Shown here in pieces: positions 1-10,893 of a stretch of DNA of 33,268 bases (position 1 is the stretch's first letter; each line of letters opens with the position of its first letter). The position numbers were made by a program, and so were the translations under genes. The stretch is from Betaproteobacteria bacterium (GTDB lineage Bacteria > Pseudomonadota > Gammaproteobacteria > Burkholderiales > CAIKXV01). The stretch spans positions 1 through 33,268 of the forward strand of contig JAJTHE010000095.1 of assembly GCA_021298815.1 (NCBI GenBank), written 5' to 3'. Below the pieces are notes generated by a model that saw only the letters and a program-made list of their open reading frames with translations, was not told where the DNA came from and did no database searches.

Positions 1-365
1 CTGGCCACGGTGGCGAGGCGGGCGGGGCGGGCGGGGCGGGCGGCGGAACCGCGGGTGCGAGCGGGCATGGTAGCGTCGTGCGAGAGGGCTGGAATGGCGC
101 GGGGCGCAGGACGCGCCGGGTGGGCAGGATGTGCCTGCCCGCTGCGGCTCGCTGCGTGGAGGCGCGAGTATAGCGGCGGCCCGTGCGGGCTCCGCTGCCT
201 GCCGTCCTGCACGGCGCCTGCGTGCCGCGCCCGTGCGGAGCCTGCCCCGCCCCTGGGGGCTGGAGCCCGTGGCGCCCGGAAGGTATCCTTCGCCCGATCG
301 CGCCGGTGGCGCCAGCGCCGGCTCCAGACCGGCCCGGCCGCAGGCGTCCCTGGAGGAGTTTCTGC
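1..365. other. non-coding GC-rich leader without a supported gene
   Basis: This stretch precedes the TctC-type gene. Open frames across it (for example the N-terminal extension from 183) read as Arg/Ala/Pro-rich shadow translations without recognisable domains. It holds the 9-bp tandem repeats (17-43) and a hairpin with 7-bp arms GGGCAGG (122-128) and CCTGCCC (134-140) without a T-run. A minus-strand ATG at 66-68 could begin a gene leaving the window to the left, but it has no visible ribosome binding site. Confidence 0.5.
17..43. repeat. three tandem 9-bp GC-only repeats
   Basis: Three exact head-to-tail copies of GGCGGGCGG lie at 17-25, 26-34 and 35-43, with a partial copy after them. They sit at the left edge of the window in non-coding sequence. 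They may be simple low-complexity DNA; no function is claimed. Confidence 0.7.
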
Positions 366-1340
366 ATGAACGCGTTTCGCCTGCCCGCGCTGGCCGCCCT
401 GGCCTGCCTGTCCGTTCCCGTCCTCGCCGCGGAAGATCCCTTCCCGGCGCGTCCGCTGACCATCGTCAATCCGAACGCGCCCGGCGGCTTCGTCGACATC
501 GTCGCACGCGGGCTCGCGGCCTCGATGCAGCGCCAGCTGCGCCAGCCGGTGCTGGTGGTCAACCGGCCGGGCGCCAATTCCGCCATCGGTTCGGCGGCGG
601 TGGCCAACGCGGCGCCCGACGGGTATACCCTGCTGCTGCAGTCGCCGGCGTTCGCGGCGATCCCGGCCATCGACGAGTTGTTCCAGCGCACGCCGACCTA
701 CCAGTTGTCGCAGTTCGTCCCGATCGCGCAGATCACGGCAGATCCTGCAATGCTGCTGACGCATCCGTCGCTGCCGGTGCGCACCGTGAAGGACTTCGTC
801 GCACTGGCCAAGGCGCGTCCGGCCGACTTCCTGGTGTCGTCATCGGGCACCTACGGCACCACCCACCTGCCGATCGCGATCCTGGAACAGGCCGTCGGCA
901 TCCGGCTGCGCCATGTGCCGTATACCGGCGGTGCGCCGGCGATGGCAGCCGTGGTCGGAGGCCATGCCACCGCGGTCGCCTCCGCGCCGAGCGTCGCGAT
1001 GCCGCAGGTGAAGGCCGGACGGGTGCGCGCGATCGCCCAGTGGGGATCGGCGCGGCTGGCCGCCTTCCCGGACGTGCCGACGTTCCGGGAAAGCGGCATC
1101 GACATCGAGTTCACCCTGTGGACCGCCCTGTTCGCGCCGGCGAAGACCCCGCCGGCCTCGCTGAAGATCCTGCAGGATGCGGTGCGCGCGGCGGCGCAGG
1201 ACGAGGAGTTCCGCAACTCGATGACCCGGTCGCTGTCGACGGTCGCCTACGTGGACGGGCCCGAATACCTGGCCGCCTGGCAACGCGAGGTGAAGCGCAT
1301 CCAGGCATCGGTGCGCTTCATCGGCCGCACGGAAGAATAG
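366..1340 (+). CDS. Bug/TctC family tripartite tricarboxylate transporter substrate-binding protein
   Basis: 324 residues, the usual size for the family. It is predicted to be a periplasmic binding protein that captures small carboxylates or aromatic acids for TTT-type uptake. Residues 1-21 form a signal peptide (short basic start, hydrophobic Leu/Ala core, Val-Leu-Ala before Ala-Glu-Asp). Family landmarks follow: the Gly-Gly-Phe-Val-Asp-Ile loop after the first strand, Pro-Asp-Gly-Tyr-Thr-Leu-Leu, Gly-Thr-Tyr-Gly-Thr-Thr-His, the His-Val-Pro-Tyr-Thr-Gly-Gly motif, and Ala-Gly-Arg-Val-Arg-Ala-Ile-Ala. The ATG at 366 is chosen over upstream in-frame starts because a GGAGGAG element lies just before it and the signal peptide begins there. 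No tctA or tctB membrane partner is adjacent, which is common for these expanded orphan proteins in Burkholderiales. The ligand cannot be inferred. Confidence 0.9.
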   Translation: MNAFRLPALAALACLSVPVLAAEDPFPARPLTIVNPNAPGGFVDIVARGLAASMQRQLRQPVLVVNRPGANSAIGSAAVANAAPDGYTLLLQSPAFAAIPAIDELFQRTPTYQLSQFVPIAQITADPAMLLTHPSLPVRTVKDFVALAKARPADFLVSSSGTYGTTHLPIAILEQAVGIRLRHVPYTGGAPAMAAVVGGHATAVASAPSVAMPQVKAGRVRAIAQWGSARLAAFPDVPTFRESGIDIEFTLWTALFAPAKTPPASLKILQDAVRAAAQDEEFRNSMTRSLSTVAYVDGPEYLAAWQREVKRIQASVRFIGRTEE

Positions 1341-1405
1341 CGCGACCGACAGCTCGACCGACGACGCGACCGTCAGCGCGACGGGCAGTGCGCCGGTGCA
1401 GCCGG

Positions 1406-1849
1406 TCAGGCGACCGGCGCGGTGTCGCGGCCGCGGGTGGCGTCGACCGCGATGCTGCCGGCGGCGATCTCGGCCGCCGCCTCGTCGCCGGAGAAGACCA
1501 GTTCGATCTCGGCGCCATCGGGGTCGCGGAAGAACACCTGCACCAGATTGCGGTCGGGCACCGTGAACGACTGGTGCCGGATGCCCAGCCGGTCGAGCGT
1601 GGCACGGGTCTCGGCGAGGCCCGAAGCGCGGAAGGCGACATGGTCGAAGGCGTCGCGCTTGCTGGAATCGGGGACGCGGGACGTCGAGATGTGCAGGATC
1701 GCCTGTTCGCCGAGGTACATCCAGGCACCGGGGCGGCCGAAAGGCGGGCGCTCGCCGTCGCGCAGGCCGACCACCTCGGCATAGAACCGGCGGGCGCGGT
1801 CGAGGTCGGCGGTGCAGATGTTGTAGTGGTCCAGGGCTTCGATCGGCAT
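1406..1849 (-). CDS. VOC (glyoxalase/bleomycin resistance fold) family protein
   Basis: 147 residues, one vicinal-oxygen-chelate unit of two beta-alpha-beta-beta-beta modules. Candidate metal ligands are at the classical positions: His8 in Leu-Asp-His-Tyr-Asn, His53 in Ile-Leu-His-Ile, His70 in Phe-Asp-His-Val-Ala-Phe and Glu116 in Glu-Ile-Glu-Leu-Val-Phe. The Arg-Asp-Pro-Asp-Gly turn before the last strand is typical. The substrate is unknown; the family includes glyoxalases, dioxygenases, epimerases and antibiotic-binding proteins. An AAGGAGG element lies upstream on the minus strand, 11 bases before this ATG; an ATG directly behind that element is out of frame, so this start is preferred. 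The gene converges with the TctC-type gene and diverges from smc. Confidence 0.85.
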   Translation of the reverse strand: MPIEALDHYNICTADLDRARRFYAEVVGLRDGERPPFGRPGAWMYLGEQAILHISTSRVPDSSKRDAFDHVAFRASGLAETRATLDRLGIRHQSFTVPDRNLVQVFFRDPDGAEIELVFSGDEAAAEIAAGSIAVDATRGRDTAPVA

Positions 1850-1975
1850 GGTCTTTGCATCCTCCTTGGCACGGCAGGAGTGTCCGTGCGATCGCCCGGG
1901 GCGGTCAAGGCGCCTTCCGGGTTTCGTTCGGATAAACTAGGGGGTTATTCCCATCCGACACTCGAAGCCTCCTAA
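1850..1975. promoter_or_regulatory. divergent intergenic region between VOC gene and smc
   Basis: This 126-base spacer must carry the start signals for both the minus-strand VOC gene and plus-strand smc. The VOC ribosome binding site (AAGGAGG on the minus strand, about 1861-1867) is clear. On the plus strand a GATAAACT element near 1931-1938 resembles a -10 box, but no convincing -35 box is seen, so a promoter is only tentative. Confidence 0.35.
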
Positions 1976-4900
1976 GTGCGCCTGACCGAAATACGCCTGT
2001 CCGGATTCAAGTCGTTCGTCGATCCCACGGTAATCCGCCTGCCTGGGCAGATCGTCGGCGTCGTCGGTCCCAATGGCTGCGGCAAGTCGAACGTGATCGA
2101 TGCGACCCGATGGGTGCTCGGCGAGTCTTCGGCCCGCCACCTGCGCGGCGAGACCATGCAGGACGTGATCTTCGCCGGGTCGGCCGCCCGCAAGCCGGCC
2201 AACCGGGCCAGCGTGGAACTGGTGTTCGACAACAGCCTCGGCAAGGCCGGGGGCCAGTGGGCGAGCTACGCCGAACTTTCGGTGAAGCGCGTGCTCGAGC
2301 GCGACGGCGAGTCGGCTTACTACATCAACAGCCAGCACGTGCGGCGGCGCGACGTGGCCGATGTGTTCCTCGGCACCGGCCTGGGCGGGCGCGGCTACGC
2401 GATCATCGAGCAGGGCACCATCTCGCGCATCATCGATGCCAAGCCGGAAGAGCTGCGCGTGTTCCTCGAAGAGGCGGCCGGCGTGTCGCGCTACCGCGAG
2501 CGGCGGCGCGAGACCGAGAACCGCCTGTCCGACGCAAGGCAGAACCTGGCGCGCGTCGACGACATCCGGCTCGAGCTCGAGCGTCAGATCGAACGGCTGA
2601 CCTCGCAGGCGGGGGTCGCGGCGCAGTTCCAGCAGCTCACCACCGAACTGACCTCTGCGCAGGATCTGCTCTGGTACCTGCGGCGCACCGAAGCGAGTGC
2701 CCAGCGCGAACGCCAGCAGCGCGAGGTCGAGCGCCTGTCGATCGAGCTCGAGACCGAGACCGCGCGCCTGCGCGAGGTCGAGAAGCGGCTGGCGACCACC
2801 CGCGACGACCAGCAGGTCGCCAACGACGCGGCGCGGCTGGCGCAGGGCGAACTCTACGAATCGAATGCCGAGGTGGCGCGCCTCGAGCAGCAGCTTTCGC
2901 ACCTGCGCGACACCCGGTCGCGGGTGGAGGGGCAGCGGGTCCAGGCGAAGGCGAGGCTGGAGCAGACCCGCGAGCGGCGCGACGGGCTGATCGCAAGCCT
3001 CGGCCAGTGGCAGGAAGATGCGCGGACCCTCGAGGCTCAGGCCGAGGCCGCGCGCACCAACGCCGAACATGAATCCGCGCTGCTGCCGCAGGCCGAGGAT
3101 GCCGCGCGCGATGCCCATGCACGCGTGCGCGAAGCCGAGCGCGCGCTGGCGCAGGCCGAGCAGCTGTGGCAGGTGGAAGAGACCCGGCGCGGTTCATCGC
3201 AGCGCCTGGCCGAGCAGCTCGGCCAGCGGGCACAGCGCCTGGCCGCCGAGCGCGCCGGCCTGCAGCCGCCGGACCGGGACGCGCTGGCCTCGATGCAGGC
3301 CGCGGTGGCCGCCCTGGGCGCGCAGCTCACCGAGATGCGTACGGGCGCATCGTCGGCCGAACAGACGCTGGTTCAAAGCGAGATCGCGGCGCGCGAGGCG
3401 CAGTCGGCGGTGGATGCGGCCAACCGCGAGCTGACCAAGGTGCAGGCGCGGCGCGACGCGCTAGAGCAGCTGCAGAGCAGGCTCGCCAACGCGCAGGCCA
3501 CCCGCGACTGGGCGGCCCGGCACGGGCTGGCGAATGCCCGCCGGCTGTGGCAGGGCCTGCGCATCGAGGAAGGCTGGGAGAACGCGCTGGAGGCTGTGCT
3601 GCGCGAGCGGCTGAATGCGTTCGCGGTCGAGCGCATCGAAGGCGATGCAGGCTGGTTGTCGGACATGCCCGGCGCCAAGGTCGCGGTATACGAGCTGTCC
3701 GCCGGCGTTTCCACCACCGGCTCGCTGGGCGTGCTCGGACGGCCGCTGCGCGAACTGGTGAGCTGCGAGGATGCGCGCACCGAGCCGGTGCTCGGCGACT
3801 GGCTCAGCCAGGTGTTCGTCGCCGGCTCGCTGGACGAAGGCATGCGCCTGCGCGAGCGCCTGCCGGCCGGCGCGATGATGGTGACGCGCGAGGGCCACCT
3901 GCTCAGTCGCTCAAGCGTGGTGTTCTATGCGCCCGATTCCGAGGTGCACGGCGTGCTGGCGCGCCAGCGCGAGATCGAGGCGCTGGCTGCCCAGATCGAG
4001 ACGCTGTCGGCCCGGCTCGCCGAGGCGCGCAGCCGCCATGTCGAGGCGACCGAGGCGGTGGCCGGCGCGCGGCGCGACCTCGCCGACAAGCGACGGCTCG
4101 CCGACGAGTTGCGGCAGAACCAGCATGCCTCGCAGATGCAACTGGTGCGCCAGACCGAGCAGGCCGACCGGGCCGAGCAGCGGCTGGCGCAGATCGACCG
4201 CGAGACGGCGGAGATCGAGACCGAGCGCACCGCCGAGGTGGCGCGCCTGGCCGAGACCGACCAGAACCTGCAGCGCTTCGCCGAACAGCTGCAGTCGATC
4301 GGTGCGCAGCTCGCCACGACCCGCTCCGAGGCGGGCCGCGCGCAGGGGCTGCTCGCCCGCGCGCGCGAGTCGGCGCAGCAGGCGGCTCAGGGCGTGCAGC
4401 AGCTGCGCTACCGCGTCGAGTCGGCGCAGTCGCGCATCAAGGACGGGGAGTCGGCGGTCGCCGGCAGCGAGCGCGAACTCGCCGGGCTCGCGTCCGAGGT
4501 CGAGCGGCTCGCCACCGAGATGCAGCAGTTCGACGAGGCGCCGATCGTCGAATCGCTGCAGTGCGCGCTGTCGACGCGCGAAGTGCGGGAAGCGGCGATG
4601 TCCGCGGCGCGCAACGCGCTGTCCGGGCTCGAGTCGCAGCTGCGCGAGATCGACGAGGAGCGGCTCACCTCCGAGCAGAAGCACGAGCCGTTGCGCAACG
4701 CGATCGGCGATGTGAAGCTGAAGGAACAGGAAGCGCGGCTCACCGAGGAACAGTTCGCGGCCAAGCTCGCCGAGTCGGGTGCGGACGAGGCCGCGCTCGC
4801 GGCCCGGGCCGAGGACGGGCCGAGGCCGCGCACGCTGGCTGGCGAGATCAACCGGCTCCAGGCCGAGATCAACGCGCTGGGCGCGGTGAACCTTGCCGCG

Positions 4901-5500
4901 CTGGAAGAGCTGGGCGGGGCCACCGAGAAGAAGAACGCACTCGATGCCCAGGCGAACGACCTGAACGAGGCGATCGCCACGCTCGAGACGGCGATCCGGC
5001 GCATCGACAAGGAAACCCGCGAACGGCTGATGGCTACCTTCGCCGAGGCCAACAAGCACTTGGCCGAGATGTTCCCGGCGCTGTTCGGCGGCGGCCATGC
5101 CGAGCTCGTGCTCACCGGCGAAGAGATCCTCGACAGCGGCGTGCAGATCTTCGCGCGGCCGCCGGGCAAGAAGAACGCTTCGATCCAGCTGCTCTCGGGC
5201 GGCGAGAAGGCGCTCACCGCGATGTCGCTGGTGTTCTCGCTGTTCCAGCTCAACCCGGCGCCGTTCTGCCTTCTGGACGAGGTGGACGCGCCGCTGGACG
5301 ACACCAACACCGAGCGCTTCCGCAACCTGCTCACCAGGATGTCCGAACACACCCAGTTCCTGTTCATCTCGCACAACAAGATCACGATGGAAGGTGCGCA
5401 CCAGCTGGTCGGGGTGACGATGCAGGAGCAGGGCGTATCGCGCGTGGTCACGGTCGACATGGACCAGGCCATGCGGCTCACCGAAGAACAGGCGGCCTGA
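1976..5500 (+). CDS. smc: chromosome segregation ATPase SMC
   Basis: 1174 residues, full length for a bacterial SMC. It forms the condensin dimer that compacts and helps segregate chromosomes, normally with ScpA and ScpB (not in this window). The N-terminal head carries Walker A, Gly-Pro-Asn-Gly-Cys-Gly-Lys-Ser-Asn with Lys37. Long Glu/Arg/Ala/Gln-rich coiled coils flank a hinge at about residues 515-660. The C-terminal head has the ABC signature Leu-Ser-Gly-Gly-Glu-Lys (1073-1078) and Walker B Cys-Leu-Leu-Asp-Glu-Val-Asp with Asp1101 and Glu1102. The start is a GTG directly after an in-frame TAA at 1973-1975, so no longer start is possible. No good Shine-Dalgarno is visible before it, so initiation may be weak or leaderless. 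zipA follows after 9 bases. Confidence 0.97.
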   Translation: MRLTEIRLSGFKSFVDPTVIRLPGQIVGVVGPNGCGKSNVIDATRWVLGESSARHLRGETMQDVIFAGSAARKPANRASVELVFDNSLGKAGGQWASYAELSVKRVLERDGESAYYINSQHVRRRDVADVFLGTGLGGRGYAIIEQGTISRIIDAKPEELRVFLEEAAGVSRYRERRRETENRLSDARQNLARVDDIRLELERQIERLTSQAGVAAQFQQLTTELTSAQDLLWYLRRTEASAQRERQQREVERLSIELETETARLREVEKRLATTRDDQQVANDAARLAQGELYESNAEVARLEQQLSHLRDTRSRVEGQRVQAKARLEQTRERRDGLIASLGQWQEDARTLEAQAEAARTNAEHESALLPQAEDAARDAHARVREAERALAQAEQLWQVEETRRGSSQRLAEQLGQRAQRLAAERAGLQPPDRDALASMQAAVAALGAQLTEMRTGASSAEQTLVQSEIAAREAQSAVDAANRELTKVQARRDALEQLQSRLANAQATRDWAARHGLANARRLWQGLRIEEGWENALEAVLRERLNAFAVERIEGDAGWLSDMPGAKVAVYELSAGVSTTGSLGVLGRPLRELVSCEDARTEPVLGDWLSQVFVAGSLDEGMRLRERLPAGAMMVTREGHLLSRSSVVFYAPDSEVHGVLARQREIEALAAQIETLSARLAEARSRHVEATEAVAGARRDLADKRRLADELRQNQHASQMQLVRQTEQADRAEQRLAQIDRETAEIETERTAEVARLAETDQNLQRFAEQLQSIGAQLATTRSEAGRAQGLLARARESAQQAAQGVQQLRYRVESAQSRIKDGESAVAGSERELAGLASEVERLATEMQQFDEAPIVESLQCALSTREVREAAMSAARNALSGLESQLREIDEERLTSEQKHEPLRNAIGDVKLKEQEARLTEEQFAAKLAESGADEAALAARAEDGPRPRTLAGEINRLQAEINALGAVNLAALEELGGATEKKNALDAQANDLNEAIATLETAIRRIDKETRERLMATFAEANKHLAEMFPALFGGGHAELVLTGEEILDSGVQIFARPPGKKNASIQLLSGGEKALTAMSLVFSLFQLNPAPFCLLDEVDAPLDDTNTERFRNLLTRMSEHTQFLFISHNKITMEGAHQLVGVTMQEQGVSRVVTVDMDQAMRLTEEQAA

Positions 5501-5509
5501 CCGACTCCG

Positions 5510-8891
<3,382 letters not shown>

Positions 8892-8943
8892 CCGGCCGGC
8901 GCCTTGAGTCACCCTGTACGATCGAATAGACTGGCCTCGGACC

Positions 8944-9507
8944 ATGAGCCGCGCGATGATCGACCCAACCGAAGCCTGGAACGTGCTCGAAGGTGCGGAC
9001 CTGCTCCATTCCGAAGCCGACATCGCGCAGGCGGTGGCGCGCGTGGCCGGCGAGATCGAGGCGAGGCTGGCCGGCAGCGTGCCGCTCGTGCTGGCCGTGA
9101 TGGGCGGTGGTGTGGTGTTCGCCGGCCAGCTGCTGCCGCGCCTGCACTTTCCGCTCGAGTTCGACTTCATCCATGTCACGCGCTACCGCGGGACCACGAC
9201 CGGCGGATCGGTCGGCTGGCCGGTCGCGCCCCATGTGCCGCTCGAGGGTCGCACGGTCCTGGTGGTCGACGACATCCTCGACGAGGGGCACACGCTCGCC
9301 GCGATCCGCGACCGTTTCCTTGCCGAGGGCGTGCGTGCCTTCCACAGCGCGGTGCTGTGCGAGAAGATCCTGCCGCGCGACAAGCCCGCGCGCGCCGACT
9401 TCGTCGGCGTGACCGTGCCCGACCGCTACGTGTTCGGCTGCGGGATGGATGTCAATGGCGCCTGGCGCAACCTTCCGGGCATCCACGCGGTCGGGCTGCG
9501 GAAGTGA
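8944..9507 (+). CDS. hpt: hypoxanthine/guanine-type phosphoribosyltransferase
   Basis: 187 residues. A purine salvage enzyme that transfers ribose-5-phosphate from PRPP to a 6-oxopurine to give IMP or GMP. The PRPP-binding signature Val-Leu-Val-Val-Asp-Asp-Ile-Leu-Asp-Glu-Gly-His-Thr-Leu spans residues 105-118. An upstream Val-Met-Gly-Gly-Gly pyrophosphate loop and a Val-Thr-Arg-Tyr-Arg segment also fit. It is followed by a nucleoside phosphorylase that would release a base for it to recycle. An alternative start at 8956 (Met5) is possible; neither start has a strong ribosome binding site. Base specificity (hypoxanthine versus guanine) is not determined. Confidence 0.88.
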   Translation: MSRAMIDPTEAWNVLEGADLLHSEADIAQAVARVAGEIEARLAGSVPLVLAVMGGGVVFAGQLLPRLHFPLEFDFIHVTRYRGTTTGGSVGWPVAPHVPLEGRTVLVVDDILDEGHTLAAIRDRFLAEGVRAFHSAVLCEKILPRDKPARADFVGVTVPDRYVFGCGMDVNGAWRNLPGIHAVGLRK

Positions 9508-9617
9508 AGGCCATCGGCATGCTCGGCTGCACCGGGTCGCCGCTGGCGGGCGAGACCGCCGGCCTGGCCCCTGTCCCGCCCGCGGGCCGCTGACCTGCCC
9601 GACAGAGGAAGAAGGCA

Positions 9618-10364
9618 ATGCTTGCAATCATCGGAGGATCGGGGCTGACGAAGCTGGCCACGATCGAGGACCCCCACCGGCGCGTCGTGCGTACGCCCTA
9701 CGGCGAACCTTCGGGTGCATTGACCTTCGGCCGCCTGTGCGGCCGCGAGGTGGTGTTCCTCCCGCGCCATGGCCATGCCCATTCCATCGCGCCGCACGAG
9801 GTGAACTACCGGGCGAACATCTGGGCGCTGCGCGAAGAGAAGGCGACGGCCATCGTGTCGGTGGCATCGGTCGGGGGCATCCGCGCCGACCTCGCGCCCG
9901 GCGTGCTTGCGGTGCCGCACCAGATCATCGACTACACCCATGGACGGCGCGGGACGTTCTTCGAAGGGCCCGACCAGCCGGTGACCCATGTCGACTTCAC
10001 CGAGCCATACTGTCCCGTGCTGCGCGCGAAGCTGCTCGCCGCGGCAACGGCCGCGGGCGAAGCGGTGTTCGACGGCGGCGTGTATGCGGTGACGCAGGGT
10101 CCGCGCCTCGAGACCGCGGCGGAGATCGACCGGCTCGAGCGCGACGGCGCGGAGATGGTCGGAATGACCGGCATGCCGGAGGCGGTGCTCGCGCGCGAAC
10201 TGGGCCTGTCGTATGCCGCGCTGTCGGTGGTCGCCAATTTCGCCGCTGGCCGCGGCAACAGCGCCCACGAGATCGACCTGAAGGTGATCGGGGCCATCCT
10301 GGAGGAGGCCATGCAGCGGGTCTCGCGGATCCTCGACCGATGTGTGGAATGCCATGATTCGTGA
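9618..10364 (+). CDS. S-methyl-5'-thioinosine/thioadenosine phosphorylase family protein
   Basis: 248 residues, PNP/MTAP family. It would cleave 5'-methylthio-nucleosides from SAM-dependent polyamine or quorum-signal synthesis with phosphate, yielding a purine base and 5-methylthioribose-1-phosphate. Landmarks: N-terminal Ile-Ile-Gly-Gly-Ser-Gly-Leu phosphate loop, Arg-His-Gly-His, the His-Glu-Val-Asn-Tyr-Arg-Ala-Asn segment, Gly-Pro-Arg-Leu-Glu-Thr and Met-Thr-Gly-Met-Pro-Glu-Ala. The late Asn-Phe-Ala-Ala-Gly motif suggests the thioinosine-specific subgroup rather than classic MTAP, which has Asp there; this is from family memory. A GGAAGAAGG element precedes the start. The upstream phosphoribosyltransferase could salvage the hypoxanthine formed. 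The 3' end overlaps def. Confidence 0.88.
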   Translation: MLAIIGGSGLTKLATIEDPHRRVVRTPYGEPSGALTFGRLCGREVVFLPRHGHAHSIAPHEVNYRANIWALREEKATAIVSVASVGGIRADLAPGVLAVPHQIIDYTHGRRGTFFEGPDQPVTHVDFTEPYCPVLRAKLLAAATAAGEAVFDGGVYAVTQGPRLETAAEIDRLERDGAEMVGMTGMPEAVLARELGLSYAALSVVANFAAGRGNSAHEIDLKVIGAILEEAMQRVSRILDRCVECHDS

Positions 10365-10884
10365 CGTGCTGCGCATGGGCGACCCGCTGCTGCTGCAGGT
10401 CGCGCGCCCGGTCGAGGCATTCGGAACGCCCGAGCTGTCCGAACTGCTGCAGGACATGCGCGACACGATGGCTGCACTGGACGGAGCGGGGCTTGCCGCA
10501 CCGCAGATCGGGGTGTCCCTGCAGGTGGTGATCTTCGGCGTGGCGTCGAACCCGAGGTATCCGGACGCCGATGACGTGCCGTACACGGAACTGCTCAACC
10601 CGGTGCTGGAGCCGGTCGGCGACGCGGTCGAGGATGGCTGGGAGGGCTGCCTGTCGGTGCCCGGCATGCGCGGCGTGGTGCCGCGCTGGCAATCGTTGCG
10701 CTACCGCGGCATGACGCCGTCCGGCGAGCCGGTCGACCGCACGGTGTCCGGATTCCACGCGCGCGTCGTCCAGCACGAATGCGACCACCTGATGGGAATC
10801 CTCTACCCGATGCGCATCCGCGACCTGCGCCTGTTCGGATTCAGCGATGCGCTGTTCCCCGGGCAGGCGCTGGCCGACGACTAG
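10342..10884 (+). CDS. def: peptide deformylase
   Basis: 180 residues. It removes the N-formyl group from nascent proteins, with Fe2+ or Zn2+ at the active site. All three family motifs are intact: Gly48-Ala-Gly-Leu-Ala-Ala-Pro-Gln55, Glu101-Gly-Cys103-Leu-Ser, and Gln-His145-Glu146-Cys-Asp-His149. Metal ligands are Cys103, His145 and His149, with Glu146 as the general base. The start overlaps the upstream phosphorylase by 23 bases; Met5 (10354) would reduce the overlap to 11 bases, so the true start is uncertain. The first gene of the decoration island begins 9 bases after the stop with no visible terminator, so def may be co-transcribed with it. Confidence 0.96.
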   Translation: MWNAMIRDVLRMGDPLLLQVARPVEAFGTPELSELLQDMRDTMAALDGAGLAAPQIGVSLQVVIFGVASNPRYPDADDVPYTELLNPVLEPVGDAVEDGWEGCLSVPGMRGVVPRWQSLRYRGMTPSGEPVDRTVSGFHARVVQHECDHLMGILYPMRIRDLRLFGFSDALFPGQALADD

Positions 10885-10893
10885 GAAGCCGGG

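Noticed and set aside
1..68. Minus-strand gene starting at 68 and leaving the window
   Set aside because: Only about 22 codons are visible, with no ribosome binding site and a biased Ala/Arg/Pro composition from the tandem repeat.
122..140. Hairpin GGGCAGG/CCTGCCC at the left edge as a terminator
   Set aside because: No T-run and no identified upstream gene for it to end.
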